Below the pieces are notes generated by a model, which was not told where the DNA came from, searched no databases, and saw only the letters and a list, made by a program, of their open reading frames with translations. 48,318 nt of DNA from positions 1 through 48,318 of the forward strand of contig JBGRQA010000039.1 in NCBI GenBank assembly GCA_041725895.1, in the 5' to 3' direction. Positions within the stretch are counted from its first letter, which is position 1. Each line of letters begins with the position of its first letter. The DNA comes from JBGRQA01 sp041725895 (GTDB lineage Bacteria > Bacteroidota > Bacteroidia > Bacteroidales > Marinifilaceae). Below, piece after piece: positions 1 to 7,340 of this stretch. The position numbers were made by a program, and so were the translations under genes.

Positions 1-296
1 AAACCGTTTCCTACGGTTTTCCCATTGCCATACTTCTGCTGAAGTTCAATCACCTTCTTAAAAAAATCCAGCCCCATTAAAGTGGGTTCTCCCCCCTGCC
101 AACCAAAAGAAACATCGGGTCCGGACTGCTCCATCACCTGACGAATCAAGATTTCAAGTGTCTCCTCATCCATTCGGTGCACTTTCTGTTGGTGATACAG
201 TCCAGCCTTTTCCAAATAAAAGCAGTAGGTACACCCCAGATTACAATCCGGTCCGGAGGGTTTTATCAGCACTGAATTCAATTGTTTTTTAACCAT
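1..296 (-). CDS. Anaerobic sulfatase-maturating enzyme (radical SAM), 3' part outside window
   Basis: Reading the minus strand from an ATG at 296 gives an open frame running off the window edge (about 98 of an expected ~400 codons). The N-terminus has a CNLGCTYC cluster motif (Cx3Cx2C) starting near residue 18, which binds the radical-SAM [4Fe-4S] cluster. A GGEPTL motif follows about 65 residues later. This spacing, and the start MVKKQLNSVLIKPSGPDCN, are typical of anSME proteins, which oxidise the active-site Cys or Ser of type I sulfatases to formylglycine without oxygen. A purine-rich GGAAAGGAAAA stretch precedes the ATG. It lies just downstream of a PUL with ten sulfatases, one of them Ser-type, so its likely clients are encoded next door. 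The C-terminal SPASM part, with its auxiliary clusters, cannot be seen here. Confidence 0.93.
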   Translation of the reverse strand, partial: MVKKQLNSVLIKPSGPDCNLGCTYCFYLEKAGLYHQQKVHRMDEETLEILIRQVMEQSGPDVSFGWQGGEPTLMGLDFFKKVIELQQKYGNGKTVGNG

Positions 297-719
297 ATAT
301 TTTTCCTTTCCCACAGTAAAAATTTTCATTTAATACCGTGTCCAATTCCTCTCAAAAAAGGAAGGTAGTTTGTTATTACATTTTTTTATTCGTTCCGTAA
401 CGTGATCGTTCAGGAAGCAGAAAACATGAATTCTTATTCCAACGATTGTAGAATGTAATTTGTATGGCTTGTCAGACACCTAAAATTACTTACAATCTTA
501 CAGATGTGGAAAACAACTTCTCAAACGATTTCGGTCTCACGGTGTAAAAATATCAACTATTAGAAAGAGAAAAGTAGGTTTTTCGTTCATTAAAGGGGTA
601 CAAATAGTTCAACCTTTTTTGCTCTATATGGGAAATTCAGTAAGGCAAGTACAAAACAGAAAAGCTTGTTTTCCATACAATAACAAGCTTTTCCAGAATA
701 AACTATATCATCGCTTCAA
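297..719. other. Intergenic region between anSME and the GH5-like gene
   Basis: About 420 bases separate the anSME start from the end of the GH5-like lipoprotein gene. I see no convincing coding frame on either strand. It contains the terminator at 659-693 and presumably the anSME promoter, but I found no clear TAnnTTTG element. The separation suggests anSME is transcribed on its own and not as the tail of the PUL operon. Confidence 0.6.
659..693 (-). terminator. Rho-independent terminator after the GH5-like gene
   Basis: A perfect 12-bp inverted repeat (GAAAAGCTTGTT and its complement) encloses an 11-base loop. On the minus strand it begins about 25 bases past the stop codon and is followed by CTGTTTTGT. 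The T-run is short, so it may be a moderate terminator. Confidence 0.6.
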
Positions 720-2039
720 CTAATCGTATGATTTTAAATCAATCACTTTTATGGATCTTATGGCATCTTCCAGAGATCTTGTGGTACGGGTATACGTCTT
801 CTCCGTTCCGGTAAAACCGGCCTCCGAATAGGCGATCACCTTAAAGCCCCAGGGGACCATCAGGGAAGAAATGGTATTATCAAAGCCAAGAGACTTCAAG
901 TCGGCCTCGTCGTACTCCCCCGGAGCCAAACGCACACTTTCTCCATCGTAAACACTCTCTGCATACAGAGCAATCTTTTCAGTATCCAATATGACATCAC
1001 GTAACGGAATTCCTCCATATTCTCCTTCCGGATACCACCTAAGGTTCAGGTAGTCGTAAAACTTATCATCGGTATTGATACACCAAGGCACTTCTATCTT
1101 TGCCAATTCGCGAACAAAAAAGGTAGCAAACTGCACCTGCGATGGAATATCGTACTCATTTCCCTTGTTGTAGTTCCCAGCCATCCAGGCTCCCAGCCAG
1201 GTAGAGCGGCCAGTTGCTTTCATGTATTCCTTGGCAGCCTCAAAGTGATCAAGCACCAATTGGCGCTCTTCAGTTGTTCCTGTGGTCCATTGCTTGTTCC
1301 CTTCCAAAGCCGGCCCGGCAGCATAGCAGTGCCATTCCATCATAATAAAAGGGTCCGTTTCATCCGGCAATTGAATGTATTGCAAGTTGGCAGGTTTTGA
1401 TAAACCAACAGGAGGAACAATTAGAATTCGATAGGGATTTGATTCCCGAATTGCCGGAATGATATCAGCATAAAACTCATTCAAAAGCTGATGGTCTTTT
1501 TTCAAATTGCCATTCAATTCAACAAAGAGGTTGAACACAAGCAAATCAGAATAGTCCTTGTATCGTTCCGCAACAGTACGCCACCAATCAACCGTAACTT
1601 GCTTTGCCTGTTCCATGTCCGCTCCTTCTTCCGCATCATGCCCATGGAAAGCCAATACAGGAATCAAACCATGCTTTAAACATTGATCAATCTGTTCATC
1701 CAAATGCGAAAACAGCTCATCCGTAGCGGGCTTATTCACACGAATTCTCACCATTGTAAAACCTGCCCCGGCAATATCAATTACTTTTTGCTCATCATGA
1801 TTTTCAATGTATTTGTTGAATTCAGACCAGGCAACATCAAAGCCTTTGCCCATTTGAGCAACTAATTCATCGGGATAGAGAACGCCTTCAATACGATCGT
1901 TATCCTCAGTCTGCTCATCATCATCTCCTTTGTTGTCCTCAATCACCTCTTCTAAATCCTCTTCTACACCTGAAGTTGAACCTCCACATCCCACAAAACA
2001 AAAGAGAGACAAAAAAAGAATATATATATATCTATTCAT
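720..2039 (-). CDS. GH5-like lipoprotein with beta/gamma-crystallin-like C-terminus; nucleophile not conserved
   Basis: This is a predicted surface or periplasmic lipoprotein of 439 aa. The ATG at 2039 gives a compact signal (MNRYIYILFLSLFCFVGC, lipidated Cys18) followed by a very acidic linker. Residues about 60-330 look like a GH5 TIM barrel. They include a strand with FVELNGN, whose Glu174 sits where the NEP acid/base Glu falls but with Asn replaced by Val. They also include EWHCYAAG (His237) and TWLGAWMAGNYN. In ordinary GH5 cellulases the last motif reads GE(F/W)G, and here the nucleophile position is Ala284. The last ~50 residues (SLMVPWGFKVIAYSEAGFTG...IRSIKV) resemble a beta/gamma-crystallin Greek-key repeat. 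I vaguely recall marine homologues keeping GAWM.GNYN, so this may be a family trait and not decay. It could be a divergent hydrolase or a glycan-binding pseudoenzyme. It is last in the PUL, with terminators on both sides, so it may form its own unit. Confidence 0.75.
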   Translation of the reverse strand: MNRYIYILFLSLFCFVGCGGSTSGVEEDLEEVIEDNKGDDDEQTEDNDRIEGVLYPDELVAQMGKGFDVAWSEFNKYIENHDEQKVIDIAGAGFTMVRIRVNKPATDELFSHLDEQIDQCLKHGLIPVLAFHGHDAEEGADMEQAKQVTVDWWRTVAERYKDYSDLLVFNLFVELNGNLKKDHQLLNEFYADIIPAIRESNPYRILIVPPVGLSKPANLQYIQLPDETDPFIMMEWHCYAAGPALEGNKQWTTGTTEERQLVLDHFEAAKEYMKATGRSTWLGAWMAGNYNKGNEYDIPSQVQFATFFVRELAKIEVPWCINTDDKFYDYLNLRWYPEGEYGGIPLRDVILDTEKIALYAESVYDGESVRLAPGEYDEADLKSLGFDNTISSLMVPWGFKVIAYSEAGFTGTEKTYTRTTRSLEDAIRSIKVIDLKSYD

Positions 2040-2077
2040 AATGTACAGTGTTTTATTCAATACAAGAAAATACTAAA

Positions 2078-2121
2078 AGCAACAAAGGGACCTGCATCCC
2101 AATTGATGCCGTCCCCTTGCT
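2078..2121 (-). terminator. Terminator-like hairpin between sulfatase and GH5-like gene
   Basis: An interrupted stem (AGCAA/TTGCT, GGGAC/GTCCC, GCATC/GATGC) surrounds a short loop. On the minus strand it is followed by TTTTAGTATTTTC, as expected for an intrinsic terminator. It would end the main PUL transcript after the tenth sulfatase. Confidence 0.6.
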
Positions 2122-2158
2122 ATTTATTTGTCCAACGAACCTAAAACAATCATGATTT

Positions 2159-3727
2159 CTACTTCTTCATTTGCTTCTTAAAAAAGTCCCGGCTCATTGC
2201 CTGCATTTGCTCATGAACTTTTTTGTATTCCTTATCATTCAGAACATTTCGGGTTTCCAACACATCATTCCGGTAATCGTAGAGTTCTTCTGCCACTATC
2301 AGCTCCTTCTTGAATGGTTGAGTGGTTCGGAAATGGTTTCCCATCCAAACGACGTAGCGGTAACGGTCGGTACGGAAGGCATACCCCATGGCTTTTCCTC
2401 TTCGAAATTGGCTCACCGCGTACTCCTTCACACGTTTTTTCTTTCCTGTAAGGATGGGAACCAAACTGGTTCCTGCAAGATTTTCAGGGGCATCAATACC
2501 TGATAGTTCACAAAGGCTTGGAAAGATATCCACGAACTCAACCGGAGCATCCACCGTCAAACCTTTATTTGCCTTAGGCGCTGAGAAAATCAGAGGGGAA
2601 CGGGTAGCCTGTTCAAAATTGGTGTGCTTGCACCACAAACCGTGATCTCCCAGGTGCCAACCGTGATCTCCCCAAAAAACAATCACGGTATTCTCTCTCA
2701 GTCCCAACGAGTCCAATGCATTCAGCACTTTTCCCATCTGGGCATCCATATAGGAAACCGCAGCATAATAACCATGGATCAGCTCCCGTTGTTTAGCTTC
2801 CGGCAACAGATCCGGGCCAATATCGGTGTAATTCTCCAATTTTGGAATGTCACTATAGCTCTGAATCTCTCCGGATTTGTGGTAAGCCAACTTGGGCCCG
2901 TTTTCTGAGAATTTTTGGTAAGGAGCCAAAGGAAGCTTCTCCCGATCGTACAAATCCCAATATTTCTTGGGGGCCACAAAAGGCAGATGCGGTTTCTTGA
3001 AACCTACAGCCAAAAAGAAAGGTTGATCCTGTCCTGCAAATCGTTTCAAACGCTTGATGGCAGACTGAGCAATAACACCATCTCCATAAGCATTATCAGG
3101 TACATCTGCACATTCCGTAGCCGGTTTGATGTGCTTCATTACATACTTACTTCGCGCATTTCCTTTTTTGTTCTTGCTGTCAGCCTCGGCGGTATAATGC
3201 GCAACCTTCTCCTTGGTCTCCTCCAATTGGTAGTGTCCCAAAACCGGCTCACCCAATTGGGGGTCCACGAACTCCTCGTCCCCGGTAAAGGCAAAGTCTT
3301 CACTCCAGGAGACACCATCATGTTTGCGGTCGACACTTCTCTTGTCATAGATTTTCCCCACTCCCGTGGTAATGTACCCTCGATTTTTGAAATGTTGGGG
3401 CAAAGTAAGAATATCGGGATTCTTGGCCCGTATTTTGGTCTTCAAGTCCCATACTTTGGTACTGTCGGGACGTACCCCCGTCAGCAAACTGGCCCGGGAA
3501 GGAGCACACACCGCCTGCTGGCAATGATTGTTGGTAAATACCACTCCCTGCTTTGCAAGGCGGTCGATATTTGGGGTTTTGATCTGCTCCGCTCCATAGC
3601 AGCCCAAAACAGGTTTCAGGTCGTCCACTGCAATGAACAGCACATTTTTCTTTTCCTGTGCTTGTCCCAGGAGTGGTGCTGCTGCCAGTGCTAATGCAAA
3701 TCCTTTTTTGATGATATAGTTGTTCAT
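2159..3727 (-). CDS. Type I sulfatase, iduronate-2-sulfatase-like, Cys-type
   Basis: This exported sulfatase of 522 aa hydrolyses sulfate esters on a saccharide. The ATG at 3727 is chosen because it gives a good signal peptide (ALALAAAPLLGQA, cleavage before Gln24) and is preceded by AGAGGAAG. The longer frame upstream reads through a palindromic repeat. Metal ligands Asp35-Asp36 lie in IAVDDLK. The formylglycine site is Cys74 in CAPSRASLLTG, and WGDHGWHLGDHG carries the later metal and substrate residues. The family resembles SulfAtlas S1_7 (iduronate-2-sulfatase-like), and the exact subfamily is inferred. It is a close paralogue of the sulfatase at 24083-25642 throughout its length (for example DVPDNAY.DGVIA.SAI and KPHLPFVAPKKYWDLYDRE). 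The name says nothing firm about substrate, since the neighbours suggest a glucan and not a glycosaminoglycan. Confidence 0.93.
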   Translation of the reverse strand: MNNYIIKKGFALALAAAPLLGQAQEKKNVLFIAVDDLKPVLGCYGAEQIKTPNIDRLAKQGVVFTNNHCQQAVCAPSRASLLTGVRPDSTKVWDLKTKIRAKNPDILTLPQHFKNRGYITTGVGKIYDKRSVDRKHDGVSWSEDFAFTGDEEFVDPQLGEPVLGHYQLEETKEKVAHYTAEADSKNKKGNARSKYVMKHIKPATECADVPDNAYGDGVIAQSAIKRLKRFAGQDQPFFLAVGFKKPHLPFVAPKKYWDLYDREKLPLAPYQKFSENGPKLAYHKSGEIQSYSDIPKLENYTDIGPDLLPEAKQRELIHGYYAAVSYMDAQMGKVLNALDSLGLRENTVIVFWGDHGWHLGDHGLWCKHTNFEQATRSPLIFSAPKANKGLTVDAPVEFVDIFPSLCELSGIDAPENLAGTSLVPILTGKKKRVKEYAVSQFRRGKAMGYAFRTDRYRYVVWMGNHFRTTQPFKKELIVAEELYDYRNDVLETRNVLNDKEYKKVHEQMQAMSRDFFKKQMKK

Positions 3728-3775
3728 TTTTAACTTCCTCTTTATAATAATTAATGAAAATACTAGACCTAAAAT

Positions 3776-3870
3776 CTTTGCGCTTTTTGCGTTTAACTTA
3801 GCGTGCTTTGCGTGAAACCTATTTTGCCTCGCAAAGCACGCAAAGATAGAAACACGCAAATTACGCAAAG
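3776..3870. repeat. Long palindromic REP-like element built from CGCAAAG words
   Basis: A 95-bp inverted repeat has nested arms: CTTTGCG with CGCAAAG at the ends, GCGT with ACGC inside, and a perfect 12-bp core GCGTGCTTTGCG/CGCAAAGCACGC around an 17-base loop. Elements made of 'cgcaaag' words are familiar as dispersed intergenic repeats in Bacteroidota genomes (recalled, not searched). It fills the gap between the GH5_2 gene and the sulfatase. Because it is translatable without stops it falsely extends the sulfatase frame upstream. Confidence 0.7.
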
Positions 3871-3891
3871 GTTAAAGAATCGTTTTCTTTA

Positions 3892-4842
3892 TTACTTTCC
3901 GAACTGTTGCTTGACCCACTTACCGGTTGGGGTCAGCTTGTCCCATTCCTGGCGAACGCCACTTCCGGGCAGGAACACAGAGGAAGCTTCAGGCTTATCG
4001 CTCAAATTCCAGTTCATCCAGCTGATTTTCAGTTTTTCGGGATTGTTTCCGGCCAGAATATCCAACCAAATTTCAGAACTTTCAAAATCGTTGCCGTCAT
4101 CCCCGTTGTAGCTGCTGGTTCCCCACTCCGATACAAATACAGGAATCTTTTGAATGGCATCAACAAATGCTTTGCGATTCTTGTGACTCTTGGCATAGAA
4201 GTGAAAAGTGTACATGATATTTTCAAAAGCCAAAGGATCTTTGGCTGCCGCTGCAAGATTCGAACTCCAATCCGGTGTTCCTACCAGGATAACAGTTTCC
4301 TTATCGTTTTTGCGGATTAATGGAATAATCACATTTGCATATTTCTTCACCTCTTCCCAAGTTGTTTTATTGGGCTCGTTACAAATCTCATAAATAACAT
4401 GCTCCTTGCCTGCATGAGTTTTCGACATGTGTTCCCAGAAAACTTTCGCATCATCCAGCACTTTATTTGGATTCCCTGAATCCATGGCATGCCAGTCGAT
4501 GATACAATACAGCCCCAATTCTTCTGCCAGAGCTACCAACTCATCAATTTGCTTGGTATAATACGCCGGATTGTCTTTATAGTTCTTTGGATACAAAGCG
4601 AATCGTACTGCATCAACCTTCCAGTCTTTGGCTAACACTTCCATAGAACTTCTGTTCATACAGTGTGCAAACCAATACAAACCATGGGAACTCATTCCTT
4701 TGATTTGAACAGCACTTCCATTTTCATCGCACAACTGACGACCAACAACTTTCAATTTTCCGTATTTCTTAACCGGAGCTTTTGCCAGGGCTGCTCCGCA
4801 TACAAACAGAGCAGCTATTAAAATAAGAATTTTTTGTCTCAT
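3892..4842 (-). CDS. GH5_2-type endo-beta-1,4-glucanase (cellulase)
   Basis: This secreted endoglucanase of 316 aa should cut internal beta-1,4-glucosyl bonds. The signal peptide is MRQKILILIAALFVCGAALA, with cleavage after about Ala20, leaving a single catalytic domain with no binding module. Subfamily GH5_2 signatures are plain: GMSSHGLYWF near residue 50, YEICNEPN with acid/base Glu156, VGTPDWS, YTFHFYA, nucleophile Glu239 in VSEWGTS, and SWMNWNLSDK. The length matches the family catalytic module alone. With no lipobox it is predicted to be periplasmic. It follows the second GH94 gene by only 20-odd bases, so the two are surely co-transcribed: an endoglucanase followed by cytoplasmic phosphorolysis of its products. 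Confidence 0.95.
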   Translation of the reverse strand: MRQKILILIAALFVCGAALAKAPVKKYGKLKVVGRQLCDENGSAVQIKGMSSHGLYWFAHCMNRSSMEVLAKDWKVDAVRFALYPKNYKDNPAYYTKQIDELVALAEELGLYCIIDWHAMDSGNPNKVLDDAKVFWEHMSKTHAGKEHVIYEICNEPNKTTWEEVKKYANVIIPLIRKNDKETVILVGTPDWSSNLAAAAKDPLAFENIMYTFHFYAKSHKNRKAFVDAIQKIPVFVSEWGTSSYNGDDGNDFESSEIWLDILAGNNPEKLKISWMNWNLSDKPEASSVFLPGSGVRQEWDKLTPTGKWVKQQFGK

Positions 4843-4861
4843 ACTTTTTTTATTTGTAGGA

Positions 4862-7255
4862 TTAGCCCATAATTACTTCTACCTGATATTCTTTTCCTTC
4901 TTCGCCAACAGGTAACTTGTTTCCTTCAATAATTTCACCGTTCATTCTTAGGCTGGCAATCCCTTTCATCACACGATTAGGATTTGAAACGGAGATGTTA
5001 TAAATGGCACCCCTGAAATTTCTTACCACTTTAAAGCCTTCCCATGAATCCGGAATACAAGGATCTACTGTCAAACCATCGATTTCCGGTCGAATTCCCA
5101 AAAGGTAACGCGTAGCTGCATAATAGGCCCAGGTAGCTGTTCCACTCAACCATGGCAAACGGGAAGATCCAAATCTCTTGCTGTAAACACTATGAGTTGA
5201 CTGCGCATATACATAGGGTTCAATCTCTCTGATTTCTGCCTTGTCGTTATAGGCTGCAGGCAAGTAGCTCTTGTAATACTTGTATGCTCGGTTTCCATTT
5301 CCCAACATACTTTCAGCCATCACTCCCCAACCTTGGGTATGGTTGAAAATCCCTGCATTCTCTTTCATTCCAGGGTTGAACAATACAGCACGAACGATAT
5401 CAAAATCTGATTTTTCGAATGGTGGAGCACACAACATGATACCATAATCGGTATATAAATCGTCGTGAACGACATTCATTGCCTTTTCGGCTTTTTCCCT
5501 ATCGGCATGACCACTAATCACAGCCCAAACCTGTGGATTCATGAAAATGTTTCCCTCTTCATTCTCTTTGGCTCCAAAGCGGAAGCCTTTATCGCTGAAG
5601 GCACGAACGTAACGGTCTTCATCCCAGCAATTCTCTTCCAGACTCTTATCCAGAATTCTTAACTCCTGTTCTGCCCATTCCACTTCTTTTGTCAAGCCCA
5701 ATTTTTCAGCAATCTCACTGTATTTGGCCAAACCATATCGTAACTGGAATGCTACAAACACTGATTCACCTTCATATCCTAACACCAGGCAATCATTCCA
5801 ATCGGCAGCCAATCCACAAGGAATCCCATGGGCTCCTGAACGCTCCAGATTAAACTCAATAGCTCTTCGTAAATGCCCTAGTACAGTATCTTTCCCCTTA
5901 TCAGCATAGGGTAATTCTTTTAGATAGAAATCAAAATTCCCGGTTTCATTTACATATTCAGGAATAGCATTGAACAACCACAAACAATCGTCAGAACGGT
6001 ATTCATTTGCCTCAGGTTCTTTCTCCTGTCCAGGTTTGTGTGCGAATGGCTTCACCACTGGCATCGCTCCACCGGTTGAGGCCTGACCTGTGATCAAAAG
6101 CTCCAGGCGTTCTCCTGCCTCTTCAGGAACTGAGTGCATCACTCCCAACATATCTTGTACTGAATCACGATAACCCAAACCATCACGAACTCCAGCATAA
6201 ACTAAACTGGCAGCTCTTGACCATGCATAGGTTATCTGACAATTGTATGGACTCCAAACATTCAGCATGCTGTTGACATCAGCATCAGGAGTTTCCACTT
6301 GCATAACTTCCAAACGGCTGTGCCAGTAGTTCTTTAACTCTTCCAATTCATTTTTCAGAATCGATAGGTCTGCATATTTCTCTTTTACTTCAGCACCTTC
6401 TTTTTGAGCACTTCCAATTCCCATGACAATGGCGAACTCAACAGATTCTCCTGGTTGCAAGCAAATGTCTGTTTGTAAAACCCCGCAAGGATTTCCTCCT
6501 TCGGCCAGTGAGCCTGCGCATTCCCCATTTTGAACAAGCTCAGGATTACCATAGCCGTTGTATCTGCCAATAAATACATCTCTATCGGTATCATAACCAG
6601 AAACCTCTGCACCTACCATGGCAAAGAAGGTATGGCGCTGCTGATCCTTCTGCTGAAAATCTTCAGGCATTTCGGGCATGTTGATATTTGATCCATGATC
6701 GATAATGCCATCAACAACAGACATTTTTGCGATGTACTGCGTGTACTGAAGGTTGCCTAAATCATCCCCGGCATTCCAATTACAAGCATACTCTACAAAA
6801 GGAAAAGCTCTTAAGTTTCTTGTCTCCTTGCCCTTATTGGTAAGTTTTACCATCCATGCTTCATAAGCCTTTCCTCTGGGAACAAAGTAGGTTACTTCCG
6901 AAGCTATATCTTTGTATTCTGAACTAATTTTTGTGTAAGCCGTACCGTGACGACATTCGGTTTTGAATTGCTCCATAGACTTTCCAACGGGCTGCCAGGA
7001 GGCCGACCAGAAATCCTTGGAATCCTTATCATGGAAATAGATGTAACGTCCGGCCTGATCCATGGGAACAGAGTTGAAACGCAAGCGGGTGAAACGTCCC
7101 TGGGCAGCTGATTTATAAAAGCTGTACCCTCCGGCGTTATTGGTTATAATGGCTCCGTAGTTTGTATCTCCCAGGTAGTTGGTCCACGATGCCGGAGTAT
7201 CCGGTCGTTCCACTACATATTCTTTATTCTTATCGTCAAAATATCCGTACTTCAT
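4862..7255 (-). CDS. GH94 phosphorylase, divergent paralogue (cellobiose/chitobiose type not settled)
   Basis: This cytoplasmic inverting phosphorylase of about 797 aa splits a beta-linked disaccharide with phosphate to give a sugar 1-phosphate. I use the ATG at 7255 because MKYGYFDDKNKEYV aligns with the start of the other GH94 here; the further upstream frame begins only with TTG. There is no signal peptide. The catalytic Asp488 lies in AADWNDCL, and GLGYRDSVQDMLG, GNIFMNPQVWAVISG and PWLSGTATWAYYA are family landmarks. After the catalytic Asp it reads VLGYEGESVFVAFQ instead of the NLNCFS...ESFQT seen in true cellobiose phosphorylases. That suggests a different acceptor, such as chitobiose, laminaribiose, a longer cellodextrin or a modified glucose. 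Length fits the short GH94 class, not the ~980-aa cellodextrin phosphorylases. It sits between the CE4-SGNH gene and the GH5_2 cellulase. Confidence 0.9.
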   Translation of the reverse strand: MKYGYFDDKNKEYVVERPDTPASWTNYLGDTNYGAIITNNAGGYSFYKSAAQGRFTRLRFNSVPMDQAGRYIYFHDKDSKDFWSASWQPVGKSMEQFKTECRHGTAYTKISSEYKDIASEVTYFVPRGKAYEAWMVKLTNKGKETRNLRAFPFVEYACNWNAGDDLGNLQYTQYIAKMSVVDGIIDHGSNINMPEMPEDFQQKDQQRHTFFAMVGAEVSGYDTDRDVFIGRYNGYGNPELVQNGECAGSLAEGGNPCGVLQTDICLQPGESVEFAIVMGIGSAQKEGAEVKEKYADLSILKNELEELKNYWHSRLEVMQVETPDADVNSMLNVWSPYNCQITYAWSRAASLVYAGVRDGLGYRDSVQDMLGVMHSVPEEAGERLELLITGQASTGGAMPVVKPFAHKPGQEKEPEANEYRSDDCLWLFNAIPEYVNETGNFDFYLKELPYADKGKDTVLGHLRRAIEFNLERSGAHGIPCGLAADWNDCLVLGYEGESVFVAFQLRYGLAKYSEIAEKLGLTKEVEWAEQELRILDKSLEENCWDEDRYVRAFSDKGFRFGAKENEEGNIFMNPQVWAVISGHADREKAEKAMNVVHDDLYTDYGIMLCAPPFEKSDFDIVRAVLFNPGMKENAGIFNHTQGWGVMAESMLGNGNRAYKYYKSYLPAAYNDKAEIREIEPYVYAQSTHSVYSKRFGSSRLPWLSGTATWAYYAATRYLLGIRPEIDGLTVDPCIPDSWEGFKVVRNFRGAIYNISVSNPNRVMKGIASLRMNGEIIEGNKLPVGEEGKEYQVEVIMG

Positions 7256-7340
7256 AGTTGCAAGTGTCAAGTAATTAAAATCAAGTTGATTTGCTGTTTC
7301 GGGATAAAATCCTTTCCCTAGAATCAACTGATGTAATGGT

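Noticed and set aside
2159..3727. True iduronate-2-sulfatase acting on glycosaminoglycans
   Set aside because: The family name reflects similarity only. No lyase or unsaturated glucuronidase needed for glycosaminoglycan breakdown is present.
3728..3868. 47-codon N-terminal extension of the sulfatase at 2159-3727
   Set aside because: It begins with TTG, reads through a palindromic repeat and would hide the signal peptide. The ATG at 3727 has a purine-rich site upstream.
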